DNA from: CAWAND01 sp963807065
GTDB taxonomy: Bacteria; Chloroflexota; Anaerolineae; Anaerolineales; E44-bin32
Assembly: GCA_963807065.1 (NCBI GenBank)
Contig: CAWDZQ010000004.1
Span: 1,240,001 to 1,304,000 of the forward strand
Reading direction: 5' to 3'
DNA length: 64,000 nucleotides
Position numbers and translations under genes: made by a program
The notes under the pieces: generated by a model
What the model saw: only the letters and a program-made list of their open reading frames with translations
What the model was told of the DNA's origin: nothing
Database searches by the model: none
Part shown: positions 52,461-62,184 of the stretch, piece after piece
Position numbering within the stretch: position 1 is the stretch's first letter
Layout: every line of letters starts with the position of its first letter

Positions 52461-52754
52461 ATGAAAACAAGGCCATGGACATTGATCTGCCTGGGACTGA
52501 TGATTGGCGTGCTGCTCTTCGGCGTGGGTGCGGCGGCTTCTGCCATGTCTTCACCAGGCTTTCGCCTGGATTGGCATGTCGATATCAGCGGAGCAGGTGG
52601 AGGGAGGTCCAACTCGACGGCTTATGCGGCGGAATTCACCGTTGGGCAAAATGCCGTCTCAACCTCATCCGGCACGAACTACAACGCGGGATTGGGCAAT
52701 TGGGCGGCCACTCCGTTCGTGACCCACATCTATCTGCCGACGATGTTGAAGTAA
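52461..52754 (+). CDS. Small exported protein, copy 2 (GQ...GLGNW type)
   Basis: 97 aa with AAGGAGG before the ATG. The sequence follows copy 1 closely: anchor GLMIGVLLFGVGAAASA, FRLDWHVDISGAGGGRSNST, FTVGQNAVSTSSGTNYNAGL, ending in THIYLPTMLK. Its frame and ribosome site are intact although the gene before it is dead, so it is probably still under selection. Confidence 0.75.
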   Translation: MKTRPWTLICLGLMIGVLLFGVGAAASAMSSPGFRLDWHVDISGAGGGRSNSTAYAAEFTVGQNAVSTSSGTNYNAGLGNWAATPFVTHIYLPTMLK

Positions 52755-52759
52755 CCAAT

Positions 52760-52777
52760 ATGTGAGAGATTTCACAA
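52760..52777. promoter_or_regulatory. Rex/CRP-like palindrome between convergent genes
   Basis: ATGTGAGAGATTTCACAA: TGTGA-N6-TCACA exact. It lies 6 nt after the small-protein stop and 9 nt before the end of the convergent methyltransferase gene, so a normal operator role is unlikely here. Confidence 0.45.
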
Positions 52778-52785
52778 ACCCAGGG

Positions 52786-53457
52786 TCAAGAATCGTCGGC
52801 CGAGCGAGCGATGAGTGACGTGGCGTCCGAGTGAATGACGACCCCGGCTGGCTTGAGCAGACGCTTCTCCTGCCGCACGATTTCGTGGGCGACTGCCAGG
52901 CGGTCTTCGGCTTCGGGAAACTGAGCACGAAACTCGGGCGAGCCGAACAAGCGGCTGTCCTGCAATGCATCAAATGACGTCGACGGAAGCACGTCGAGGG
53001 CGCCCGGCTGGCCCAAATCAAGGCAGTGGGTCTCAAAAGTCTCACTGGACAAGTCGCCTCGGTCGACCCCGACGGCTTGCGCACCAAGGGTCTGCAGGAT
53101 TCGGCAGAACCACGGCTCGAAAACAGCGGCAAATTGGTCGCCCGTAGGGGAGGTGATTGGGCGCCTGCCTCTGGCCGTCCTCAGATGGAACTCGTCCGGG
53201 GCGCGGCTAGAGTTCGAGCCGCAGGCGATGTCCAGAACGCGCATCCCCTCCATCTCAGAGAGTTCCTTGAATGCCGCTGATAGGCGGCCGTAAAGTTCCT
53301 CCAGGATGTCAGCCAGACCCGGCTCGGCTTCCCACTTGGCGATCACGTCGTGGGATCGGTCAAGATCGGTCAGGCTTGCCGCCAGTCGGTCCCTGTCGGC
53401 AGGACGGGATGCTAAAGACTTGATTCGGCGGCTGAGTTCTGGCAGAGTCCGCACCAT
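52786..53457 (-). CDS. SAM-dependent methyltransferase-like protein
   Basis: 223 aa. The SAM motif is GMRVLDIACGSNSSRAPD, then a long loop, TLGAQAVGVDRGDLS (motif II Asp) and LLKPAGVVIHSDATS (strand beta-5 region). The N-terminal 75 residues are helical. There is no substrate motif. It is not homologous, by eye, to the other two methyltransferases of the window. Confidence 0.75.
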   Translation of the reverse strand: MVRTLPELSRRIKSLASRPADRDRLAASLTDLDRSHDVIAKWEAEPGLADILEELYGRLSAAFKELSEMEGMRVLDIACGSNSSRAPDEFHLRTARGRRPITSPTGDQFAAVFEPWFCRILQTLGAQAVGVDRGDLSSETFETHCLDLGQPGALDVLPSTSFDALQDSRLFGSPEFRAQFPEAEDRLAVAHEIVRQEKRLLKPAGVVIHSDATSLIARSADDS

Positions 53458-53546
53458 GATCGAGTATCCCTCCCAAGCGGGCTGCAGCTGCGAGTTGGAC
53501 GCAGCCGATCTTCCATGACAGAGAATCAGTCTACCCCATGGTCTGA

Positions 53547-53575
53547 TTGACCACCCTCAAGGCAGAGCTTAGAAT
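53547..53575 (+). promoter_or_regulatory. Sigma-70 promoter TTGACC-N17-TAGAAT for the DUF3048 gene
   Basis: TTGACC (53547-53552) and TAGAAT (53570-53575) with ideal 17-nt spacing. Since the in-frame TTG at 53547 and ATG at 53574 lie within the promoter, translation must start later, which supports the GTG at 53649. Confidence 0.7.
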
Positions 53576-53648
53576 GCTGACTTCTGACAGGTCACGCCGT
53601 GGGGGTCCATCCGAGGGCCGCCAGGCTGTTGCGGAAGGCGGGTACGCG

Positions 53649-54929
53649 GTGGTTGCCGGTGTTCGGAGCGGAAGGGCCTTTGTTTGGACGGGCCTGGCGA
53701 TGCTGGTGGCCCTGTCGGGTTGTCAGAACAGCCCCGAGCCCACGCCGACGGCGACGCGAACGGTGCCGGCGCAGACCACCACAAGTCCGGCGAACACCGT
53801 CATGCCTACAAGGCCGTCCACCGTCGTGGCGGCAAGTGCAACACCGACCTCCGGCGACCAGCCTCTCAATCCACTGACCGGCCTACCGGTTCGCCGTCCC
53901 GCCTCACTTAATCTGGCGCCTCTGCTGATCTCCGTGACGGAGTTTCCGCCTTCCGCTCGCCCCCAGGCGGGGCTTTCGTTGGCTTCTCAAGTCTGGGAGA
54001 CATCGATTGGGGAAGGGATGAGCCGCTTTCTGGCCGTTTACTACGGCGATTATGTCGACGATTTTCGTCGAACATTCCAGGGGCACCCAAATCAGCCTGG
54101 CTTCGGGTTCGCCGTTGGGCCCATTCGATCCGGGCGAGTCGGCTGGGAAACCATCAAGACCTTCTATCCGGACAGCCTGCTCATCACACGCTATGCCTCA
54201 CCCGAAGTGGCTGTCCAGCTCACCAATCTGTTGACCGTGTATGCGCGTGACACGCAGGATGTGAACAGCGCCGGGCTGACATTGCCTGAACTGGAAGCGC
54301 TGGTTCCACCGGCGACCAGCCCGGATTTGATGATGGCCTTGCCCTTTGACCCCTCCGTCCCTGCCGCGGGCCATCTCGGCGCCAACCTGCAGGTTATCTA
54401 CAACCTGTTCGACCAGATTGAATGGACCTATGATCAGTCAACTGGCCGGTATCTGCGTTCCCAGGATCCAGGCGATGGGTCGGGAGATCTGGCTCCGCTG
54501 GTTGACCGGCTCACGGGGGAGACGCTGGGCGCTGACAACGTTGTCGTGCTCTTCGCCAATCACACCTACGAGAATCTGGCCGGAACGATCCTCAAAATCA
54601 GATTGCTCTACCTGGACCGCCAGCCCGGATTGTTGTTCCGCGACGGTCGGTGGTACACGATCCAGTGGTCCACTCTCAAGCAGAACCTGATGCTCGAGGA
54701 CGAAGATGGGCGGCCGATTGCCCTCAAGCCCGGGCAGACCTATTTCGAAGTCGTCAGCCGGCAGTCAACTTGGGACTCCGCCGAGCGCGTCGTTCGCTTC
54801 CATAACCCAGCCCTCCCTACCTTCACACCGGTGACGCCCGTCACCTCCACGCCAACCGCCACAGACACGCCTCCGGCGACGGAGACGTTTACGGCGACGC
54901 CTCCTCCCACGGAAACCGCAACGCCCTAG
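53649..54929 (+). CDS. DUF3048 (YerB-like) lipoprotein
   Basis: About 426 aa from the GTG at 53649, with GGAAGG upstream; start chosen by promoter position. The signal WTGLAMLVALSGC gives a lipobox. A Thr/Pro-rich linker precedes NPLTGLPV, RPASLNLAPLLISVTEFPPS, ARPQAGLSLASQVWET and MSRFLAVYYGD, the DUF3048 N-domain; the C-domain ends near the QSTWDSAERVVRF strand, and a Thr-Pro tail follows. YerB-type proteins sit on the outer face of the membrane; their role is poorly known. Confidence 0.9.
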   Translation: MVAGVRSGRAFVWTGLAMLVALSGCQNSPEPTPTATRTVPAQTTTSPANTVMPTRPSTVVAASATPTSGDQPLNPLTGLPVRRPASLNLAPLLISVTEFPPSARPQAGLSLASQVWETSIGEGMSRFLAVYYGDYVDDFRRTFQGHPNQPGFGFAVGPIRSGRVGWETIKTFYPDSLLITRYASPEVAVQLTNLLTVYARDTQDVNSAGLTLPELEALVPPATSPDLMMALPFDPSVPAAGHLGANLQVIYNLFDQIEWTYDQSTGRYLRSQDPGDGSGDLAPLVDRLTGETLGADNVVVLFANHTYENLAGTILKIRLLYLDRQPGLLFRDGRWYTIQWSTLKQNLMLEDEDGRPIALKPGQTYFEVVSRQSTWDSAERVVRFHNPALPTFTPVTPVTSTPTATDTPPATETFTATPPPTETATP

Positions 54930-54933
54930 AACT

Positions 54934-55533
54934 CTACCCATTGGACAGCATTAACAAGTGCCGTCCCAGGAGAAGGCTCCACACCGGCAGACCGAAGAAG
55001 CCGGTGGCGACCAGTGCCAGCACCGGGTAGATCAATGGGTTGGACCAGATGGCCCCTCCGGTGAAGCCGGCTTGAATATCTCCCCAGAGGAAGAGCAGGC
55101 CAATCGCAGCCAGCCCGATCCCGACGACGACGCCGAAGTTGACCAGGGTCGCAGGAAGCGGTGCCAGACCCCGGAGCATGAGGAAGCCGGCCAAAAGCCA
55201 AACTCCGATCGCGGAGAACCCGGCCATGACGGGCGGCAACGACTCCGCGAAGCTGATCTTCCCTCCCATGATCAGATACGAGGCGACGGCGGTCAACAGC
55301 ACGCCGGCTGCACCGACGGCTGAGGCGCTGAGAGACAGCAGGGGCTGAGATTGATAGGTGTAGATGTGGATCAGCATTGCCAGGGGCAGGAGACAGATGA
55401 CATTCATCGCATTTGACTGGTTGCTCAAAGCGCCATAAGGCTGGCCAATGACGAAGAATGTGGTCACGAATCCCATTTGCAGCACCCACCAGACAGCACT
55501 CAAGATTAGGGACCACCCGATGACGGTGTTCAT
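54934..55533 (-). CDS. Polytopic membrane protein, unknown (199 aa)
   Basis: The start at 55533 has GGAGG upstream; a longer frame to 55593 is possible. About six hydrophobic segments, for example VIGWSLILSAVWWVLQMGF, NVICLLPLAMLIHIYTY, LVNFGVVVGIGLAAIGLLFL and YPVLALVATGFFGLPVWSLL. No family was recognised. Convergent with the DUF3048 gene, 4 nt apart. Confidence 0.75.
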   Translation of the reverse strand: MNTVIGWSLILSAVWWVLQMGFVTTFFVIGQPYGALSNQSNAMNVICLLPLAMLIHIYTYQSQPLLSLSASAVGAAGVLLTAVASYLIMGGKISFAESLPPVMAGFSAIGVWLLAGFLMLRGLAPLPATLVNFGVVVGIGLAAIGLLFLWGDIQAGFTGGAIWSNPLIYPVLALVATGFFGLPVWSLLLGRHLLMLSNG

Positions 55534-55787
55534 GAACAATCCTCCGTTCTGTGTCTGAGAGGCAAGTCTATACGGTGCGCTTCCGTATGTCATGAGTTGC
55601 GGAACTCAAACGCCGCGGGAGAATTTCCTGCCTGGCGGTGTGCTTGGAAGTATGGGGGTCTTAGCCAATTCACGGTGCTGCGAGCACACATGGATTCCAG
55701 GCACCATCCAGGCGGTAACTGGCCGAGGCTGCTTGGGTTCAAACCCGAAAGAGTGCTGACGCTGTCGAAAGGACTGCGTATGAGGGG

Positions 55788-57442
55788 CTACTGGGCCCGA
55801 CGTTCGTAGACGACCAGATACTGGGCAAAAGTCTGGGTTGGCGTGTAATGCGTCTTCACGAAATCCGAGAATGACCGAAAGCCATCCAGGATTGCGCCTC
55901 CGCATTCGCAGGCTTGGGCGAGCCGGTCATCGGGGACCGACAAGTCGGGCGCAAACTCGGGCCGCGTATCGGCGATTATGAGGGCAGGAGGGTTTGTCTC
56001 CAAACCGGCCAGGAATTCGTGCCAACGAGAGGCATTCTGGAAGCCGGGGAGTAGCAGCACGTGATCGTAGATGTAGCGAGTCGGGGACCTGCGCCCAGTC
56101 TCAAAGTTGAGTTCGGGTGCTGTGCTCCAAACCAATACGGTTTCGTCCCAACTCGTATTGGAAAGAATGAACGTCCCAATCTCGGTATGCACAGCCTGCC
56201 GAGTGGGCGCGGTGAGCCAAAATTGCTGGAGATCGCTCACGGATGGTCTCAGCAGACCGGCGACGGCAAGCGCCCACACGGCCAGGAATCCGACCACGAA
56301 CTCGACCGTGCGGAGAAGTTGTCCGGCCCCACCGATGCTTTGTAAGGGGCGCCCGTTCGGCGTCGCAACCAGAAGCTGGCCGAGACACACAGTGCCGGGA
56401 AGGCCGTTTGGTAGTAATGGCCATAATCCCTTCCAGTGGAGGATATCAAGAGCATTTCAATGGGTAGGGAGAGGATGCAGATAGCGTAAGTCCACCAGTG
56501 GGCATGGAAATCCTCAGTTTCTTGGTCAGCCTGGTAAGGCTTGGGAGGCACATATTGGCGCCGTGACCTCCACAAGAAAAGTCCGGTGCCGGAGGAGAAG
56601 CCTAGCAAGATTAGAAATGGGGGCTCGGTGGCGAACCGACGGAGCACGCCATAGGCACCTCGAAGAGTCAAACCCGGGCGAAAGAGGGCGAAACTGTACG
56701 CCACGGTCGCTTGCCAGAGATCGGTCAAAGCCGCTTTCCAACTCCAATATCCGACCACAAGGGCAAGACCCAATACGGGCGGAAGCGCCAAATACACCAA
56801 TGCTCTTGCGGCCGCCCGAACGCCATGTTGCAGGCTCTCATAGGCCAGGATCACGAGAATGCACATGGCCGGAGTTCCCACAATGGTCGGCTTGAGCACG
56901 CCATCGGCGGTCAGCATGGCTCCGAGACCCACCAGCTTGACCTTGCTTGGCGAACGGAAGTATTCGAAGCTGAGAAACAATGCGCCAATGGCCGGCAACT
57001 CGCCGAAGAACTCGGGATTTCCCGCCCCCTGAAAATAGCTTGGTTGCAGAATCACCCCTAAGAAGAGCAAGGTGCCCAACAATGATGAAGTCGGCCCCAT
57101 CATTGCTTTCAAGAAGAAGTACATAGCCGCCAGCAAGAGCGCTGTCCATAAGACGGTCAGGTACCATACCGACCAACTATCACTCCCCATCAGCCAAAAG
57201 GCGCCTGCGTAGAGGTAGTAGATGCCGGGTGGCTTATTTTCCCAGAAGTCTTTGAATGGAATGTCCCCGCGTAAAATCTCCTGCCCTCCATAGGCATAGA
57301 CAGTGACGTCAGATTCGACTTTGTGGTTGGGGGGACTCCACGGAATCTGCAGAACCACCATTAGGACCAGGAGGAATCCAAGCAGAAAGATGTCTTGTCG
57401 GACAGTGAAACTTGGGACCTCGTGGCTTAACCTGTTCATCAT
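55788..57442 (-). pseudogene. GT39/PMT-like membrane glycosyltransferase, frameshifted
   Basis: The first part (57442 to about 56310) has the PMT signature ESDVTVYAYGGQEILRGDIP with FKDFWENKPPG, the catalytic Asp in the first loop, and about eight membrane segments. Near 56300-56390 the frame changes: VGPDNF in one frame passes into LRTVEFVVGFLAVWALAVAG in the other, which runs to the stop at 55788 with a luminal C-terminal domain (VLVWSTAPELNFETGRR). Joined, it is about 550 aa, the normal size for a lipid-linked sugar transferase. One indel separates the halves; decay or read error cannot be told apart. Confidence 0.75.
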
Positions 57443-57571
57443 TCGATTTCGTGAGACTCTGCTCTGCCTGAAGGCCGAAGAAAAGTTAGATTGTCTCGCA
57501 TCATTGATGCGTCGCCCAGGAGTGTCGGATAAAAAGCACGTAGGTGCAAACGAGAATAACCGCCGTTGCCG

Positions 57572-58144
57572 TCAAGCTGGTCCTCGGTAGCGACGATAGG
57601 CTGCTCTCGAAGCACCGCTCAGCCTATGTTGAGGGGGATGAATCTCAGCTGACAGCTTCGGAAGAATGCCAAGGAACTGGCGTGTAACGTCAGTGGTGAA
57701 GGGAATAGCCGAGACGTGAGTAAACAGGAAAGTGCCGATTGCGGAGCATACGACGACACGAAATCGGCGTGTCAGGACAAAGTTGCCCGAGAAACGCAGA
57801 GGTGATGTCTTCAGAAGGATTGCGGAGGCAATGGATACCCCAGACAAAATGGCCCGATCAAGTTCAGAAGAGACAAGCGATCCTGTCACGAACAACAAGG
57901 CCATGGTGTTGATTTGACCGACTGCAGTGGTCTCAAGGAACGGGCCGAAGAACAAGGATCCAGTCGAGAGCATGGCCGCTCGCCTGTCGAAGGTCAAATG
58001 GCCAGGTGGTCGATCCACCCAGTTGAAGGACAGTGATGATCCGAGATACAGGCAGGTAAGCCAGCAGGCGACGCCCACGCCAGACCAGATCAAGAGTGAC
58101 TGAAGTCTCCCCTGAAAGAAGAACGGCCGCAGCAGCACCATCAC
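57572..58144 (-). pseudogene. GT87-like mannosyltransferase fragment
   Basis: 190 codons with membrane segments and the GT87 core GQINTMALLFVTGSLVSSEL followed by SIASAILLKTSPLRFSG. Full-length members are over 400 aa with a first-loop Asp that is missing here, and there is no ribosome site at the 5' end. It is most likely a truncated relic next to the damaged GT39 gene. Confidence 0.6.
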
Positions 58145-58497
58145 GACGGGGTGGTTGACCTAACGTGAGCCGAGAGAGAATGGAAAGTGGGGATCAAGGC
58201 CAGCCCTGGCTTGTGAGTAAGCATGGAGATAGATTCTTAAGTCTCCACCCTATGCGCGTTGAGTGATGACTTACAGCCAGTACAGGGTGAAAACGCCAAG
58301 TGCCGAAAGGAGCGCCGGCCAGACCATGACTGGTGTGCCCGAAAGCCAATGAATGTGCTTCAATCGGTCCAATCGCTTCTCCAGAAACTAGCGCAGGGCT
58401 TGGCCAGATTGTAAGGAGTCAAGCGGCTTATAGGGTGGTCCGTTCGGTGCGAGCCGGCGAGTATCCTCCGATCTCGGACTTCCGCCGGCCCGGGACC
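58145..58497. other. Intergenic, no feature recognised
   Basis: About 350 nt between the GT87 relic and the small lipoprotein gene. No coding frame, RNA gene or repeat is apparent. Confidence 0.4.
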
Positions 58498-58731
58498 TCA
58501 GGGAACCGGAGTAGTGGCCACAAAGCCGGACTTGGCTTGGGCGGTCATCGTCTGTTCGACTTCTTTCGGGAAGGGCAGCGGGGCGGTCGTGGCATTGTCG
58601 TTCAGGCCTGGGGTGATGCCGCCCGGGGGAAGCGGGGTCACCCCACCGCCGGATGAAACGCAGCCGACCAGCAGGACGGCCGTCACCGCCAAGACAACCC
58701 ATAGGTACCAAAACTGCGATCTCTTTGTCAT
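58498..58731 (-). CDS. Small lipoprotein, 77 aa
   Basis: MTKRSQFWYLWVVLAVTAVLLVGC gives a signal with lipobox LVGC; after it come SSGGG, Pro-rich linkers and TAQAKSGFVATTPVP. The start at 58731 has AAGGAT upstream. The longer frame to 59187 is false because it crosses both tRNA genes. No domain beyond the signal; possibly a small membrane-anchored surface peptide. Confidence 0.6.
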   Translation of the reverse strand: MTKRSQFWYLWVVLAVTAVLLVGCVSSGGGVTPLPPGGITPGLNDNATTAPLPFPKEVEQTMTAQAKSGFVATTPVP

Positions 58732-58899
58732 ATCCTTACCAACCTTGCTTGAACCCAGTTCGGCGCATTGTCGCGTAACTGGCCCGGTGGGGCAAATGCC
58801 ACTGCCAGTCCGCCTGGCCAGGCCGGCGCCCCATCGGTGACCTGGCGCCCTTTTGAAAGACCTCAATATTGCGACGGCGGAAGCCCGGGCGCCGTCGCC

Positions 58900-58929
58900 T
58901 TGACACCCCTCTCCGGCGTGAGATACAAT
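58900..58929 (+). promoter_or_regulatory. tRNA promoter TTGACA-N18-TACAAT
   Basis: TTGACA (58900-58905) and TACAAT (58924-58929), 18 nt apart, 17 nt before the first tRNA. No other promoter is visible before the T-box, so the tRNAs and leuS may share it. Confidence 0.75.
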
Positions 58930-58945
58930 CTCTCCACCCCAGCGG

Positions 58946-59018
58946 GGGCCTGTAGCGCAGTTGGGAGCGCGCTTCAATCGCACTGAAGAGGTCGCGGGTT
59001 CGAATCCCGCCAGGTCCA
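58946..59018 (+). tRNA. tRNA-Ala (CGC)
   Basis: 73 nt, all arms fold: acceptor GGGCCTG/CAGGTCC with the alanine identity pair G3-U70, D-arm GCGC/GCGC, anticodon stem CTTCA/TGAAG with loop ATCGCAC (anticodon CGC), T-arm GCGGG/CCCGC with TTCGAAT. CCA is not encoded. Confidence 0.95.
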
Positions 59019-59032
59019 CTGGAAGATAGCAT

Positions 59033-59105
59033 GGGCCCATAGCGCAGTTGGGAGCGCGTCTCAATGGCATTGAGAAGGTCGTGGGTTCGAATCCCACTGG
59101 GTCCA
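59033..59105 (+). tRNA. tRNA-Ala (GGC)
   Basis: 73 nt: acceptor GGGCCCA/TGGGTCC, again with G3-U70, anticodon stem TCTCA/TGAGA with loop ATGGCAT (anticodon GGC), T-arm GTGGG/CCCAC. It lies 14 nt after the first tRNA-Ala and most of the body is identical, so the pair arose by duplication. Confidence 0.95.
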
Positions 59106-59119
59106 CACAACTAAACATC

Positions 59120-59376
59120 CGCCATGGCGGGAGCAGTAGGCCAGCCTTCAGCGAGCCGGGAATGGTGAGAGCCCGGCAAGGCCCCAAAGGCGTGCCATGA
59201 GTGGCCGAACTCGCCCGTCGCCTCGCAGCTGGTCCGCGGGGCAGGCGCCTCTGGTGAACTCGAGTAACCAGGGGCGGTTGAGCCCGTTATCGCGATGAGC
59301 GGCCCGCTTCTGGCGGGCAAGCAGGGTGGCACCGCGGAGGCCCCTTCGTCCCTGAATTGACGAAGGGGATTTTGTT
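59120..59376 (+). ncRNA. T-box leader (leucine specific) before leuS
   Basis: The T-box sequence AGGGTGGCACCGCGG (59323-59337) is perfect. Stem I shows GAGCAGTAG, the distal-loop hallmark AGCGAGCCGGGAATGGTGAG (from about 59149), and GAACTCGCC, where the specifier CTC (59210-59212) reads Leu. Another CTC lies at 59259-59261. The terminator stem follows at 59341. It senses uncharged tRNA-Leu, which fits leuS downstream. Confidence 0.93.
59341..59376 (+). terminator. T-box terminator hairpin
   Basis: CCCCTTCGTC (59341-59350) pairs with GACGAAGGGG (59359-59368), then ATTTTGTTT. It competes with the T-box antiterminator whose 3' side is the start of this stem. Confidence 0.9.
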
Positions 59377-59404
59377 TGACTCTGCGGTTCCGGGGAGGCG
59401 CAGC

Positions 59405-59563
59405 ATGAGCAACGACAAGATGCGACCAAGCATTAAAGATGCCTGGCGTGCAGCACTCGACGCACTTGAGCAGCTCCTGGGTCGAAAGGAACTGGATTGG
59501 CTTCCCATCCCGGTAGACGAGAAGGCCCGGTGGCGAAGGCGAGCTGGCCGATTTGGAGGATAA
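59405..59563 (+). CDS. Small protein (52 aa) between T-box and leuS
   Basis: MSNDKMRPSIKDAWRAALDA then LEQLLGRKELDWLPIPVDEK and a basic tail RWRRRAGRFGG. GGGGAGG precedes the ATG. It ends 3 nt before the leuS TTG, so they are co-translated, and leuS has its own GGAGG inside the end of this gene. No family was recognised. An amphipathic helix and a basic tail could bind tRNA or LeuRS; this is inference. Confidence 0.65.
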   Translation: MSNDKMRPSIKDAWRAALDALEQLLGRKELDWLPIPVDEKARWRRRAGRFGG

Positions 59564-59566
59564 ACC

Positions 59567-62057
59567 TTGAGCGAGAAGATGACCGCCGCCGGCGCGGCAG
59601 GCGAGCAGCGAATCGACCGCTACGACCCCCAGGAGATCGAGGCTCGTTGGCAAGCGCTTTGGGCTGAAGATGAACTGTACCGGGCCGAGATCAAGCCGGA
59701 CCAGGAGAAATTCTACTTCCTGACGATGTTGCCCTATACCTCGGGAAATCTCCATATCGGACATTGGTTCGCTATGGCCCCGTCGGACGCGCGCGCCCGC
59801 TACTTGCGCATGAAGGGGTTCAACGTGATGTTCCCGATCGGCTTCGATGCATTTGGCCTCCCGGCCGAGAATGCGGCCATCGAACGCGGCATTCACCCCA
59901 AGCAATGGACCTATGCCAACATCGACAACATGCGCCGACAACTGCGATCGATGGGCACCATGTTCGATTGGTCGCGCGAAGCCATTTCGGCCGATCCTGA
60001 GTACTACCGTTGGACCCAGTGGTTCTTCATCCAACTTTTCAAGAACGGCCTGGCGTACAAAAAGATGGCGCCGGTCGATTGGTGCCCGAAGGACCAGACG
60101 GTGCTGGCTCGCGAGCAGGTGATCGGCGATGAGCGGCTTTGCGAAAGATGCAGGACGCCGGTCATCAAGAAGAATCTGGAGCAGTGGTTCTTCAAGATTA
60201 CGAACTATGCCGATGAGCTGCTGGATTTCTCCCACCTGGACTGGCCCGAGGCGGTCAAACTGCTCCAAACGAATTGGATCGGCCGCAGCGAAGGCGCCAA
60301 TGTCATCTTCGAAACCGAGGCCGGGGATCCGATCAAGGTCTTCACAACCCGCCCGGATACGTTGTGGGGGGCGACCTTCATGGTGCTGGCGGCCGAGCAT
60401 CCGCTGGTAGACAAGCTGACCACCTCCGAGCAGCGGCCGCAGGTCGAGGCTTACATCTCTCAAGCCACCAGGCAGACCGATATCCAGCGCGAAGCGACCG
60501 ACAAGGAGAAGAGCGGCGTCTTCACTGGAGGCTTCGCCATCAATCCGGTCAACGGCGAACAAATCCCGGTCTGGATCGCCGACTACGTGCTGATGAGCTA
60601 CGGCACAGGGGCCATCATGGCCGTCCCCGCCCATGATCAGCGCGACTTTGAATTTGCTCGCAGATACGGGTTGCGGGTCCGGCCGGTGATTCAGCCGGAG
60701 GCAGGGCAGCCGCTGGAAGGCGAGACGATGACCGAAGCCGTGCCGGCTCACGGGACGATGGTCGACTCGGGCAGCCTGACGGGAACGCCGGGAGATCGCT
60801 CCATCGCGGCTGCCATAGAGTACGTGGAATCCAAGGATATCGGCCAGGGCGCCGTCAGCTACCGGCTTCGCGATTGGCTGATCTCGCGCCAGCGCTATTG
60901 GGGCGCGCCGATCCCGATCGTGTACTGCCCCGAGCACGGGCAGGTGCCAGTCCCGGAAGAGCAGCTGCCCGTGCGCCTTCCCGATGATGTCGAATGGCTG
61001 CCCACCGGCCAGAGTCCATTAAAGCTGCACGAGTTCGTGGAAGCAAACCACTTGCCCCATCTGCGGGGCGCCGGCAGAGCGCGACACGGATACGATGGAC
61101 ACTTTCATGTGCTCGTCGTGGTATCACCTGCGTTATCTCAGCCCGCACTTCCAAGACGGACCGTTTGACCCCAAGCAGTATGCCTACTGGATGCCGGTCG
61201 ACTCCTACACCGGTGGCATTGAGCACGCCACAATGCATTTGCTGTACACGCGCTTCTTCCACAAGGCGATGTGCGATATCGGTGTGACCCAGGGTCCGGA
61301 GCCAATGCTCCAACTGCGCAACCAGGGCCAGATCCTCGGCCCGGACGGGCAGCGGATGAGCAAATCGCGCGGTAACGTGGTCGACCCCGACGAGCAGGTG
61401 GCCACCTACGGTGCCGACACGGTGCGCACCTATCTGATGTTCGGTTACCGCTGGTCGGAAGGCGGGCCATGGGGCGCCGAGAACATCCAGGGCGCCGTCC
61501 GTTGGCTAAGCCGTGTGTGGACTCTGGTGCTGGAGACGGCGGACGCCCGGGCCGAGGCATCCCCCGGCGCGGAGGCCGACCTGCGCCGCAAGCTGCACCA
61601 GACGATCCGCCAGGTATCGGAAGACCTGGATGGGTTCGAGTTCAATACGGTCGTGTCCGCGTTGATGGAGCTAACCAATGCCCTCACGTCAGCCCGCGAT
61701 GCCGGGCAGGCGGGCAGCCCGGCTTTCAGGGAGGCCGTCGATAGCTTGCTCAGGATGATGGCCCCGGTGGCACCCCATCTCGCCGAAGAGCTTTGGAGCC
61801 GGTTGGGTTTGCCGTACTCGATTCATCAACAATCCTGGCCAAAGTTCGACGCCGAAGCGGCCAAAGAAGATGAGATCACCCTGGTGATCCAGATCAACGG
61901 CAAGGTCCGCGATCGAATCACGGTGCCGGCGCGCATCCAGGAAGCAGAGGCGAAAGCCAAGGCCCTGGAGAACGCAACGGTCCAGGAGTACCTGGCCGGC
62001 AACACGCCGCGGCAGGTGATCTACGTCCCCGGCCGGCTGGTGAGCATCGTGGTGTGA
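59567..62057 (+). CDS. leuS: Leucyl-tRNA synthetase (one frameshift near 61036)
   Basis: About 830 aa once the shift is corrected. It starts with TTG after GGAGGA. HIGH appears in TLPYTSGNLHIGHWF; the CP1 editing domain follows with TRPDTLWGATF and the later GTGAIMAVPAHDQRDF; KMSKS is RMSKSRGNV. At about 61034-61040 (HEF, then GTGG) one extra base moves the frame by +1; the true reading is HEFWKQTTCPICGAPAERDT, with the zinc-type Cys pair, on to TDTMDTFMCSSWYHLRYLSP. As the gene is essential, a sequencing or assembly error is the likeliest cause. Confidence 0.92.
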
Positions 62058-62102
62058 GCCCACCGGCCCGACGAAAACCCACTCTATCTTGCGCGCCCCT
62101 CG

Positions 62103-62131
62103 GCAGGGGCACAGCACTGCTGTGCCCCTGC
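62103..62131 (+). terminator. Strong hairpin after leuS
   Basis: GCAGGGGCACAG and CTGTGCCCCTGC form a 12-bp stem with a CACTG loop, 46 nt after the leuS stop. The following TGCTCTCTGG is only moderately T-rich. Confidence 0.65.
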
Positions 62132-62184
62132 TGCTCTCTGGCGTAGAATGCAATCACAAACAAGACAACCAGGAGGTGCACAGT

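Noticed and set aside
58498..59187. 229-aa minus-strand frame with GFEPTTFS and GFEPATSS segments
   Set aside because: Those segments are the antisense of the two tRNA-Ala genes. Only the last 77 codons, beginning with a lipoprotein signal at 58731, are kept.
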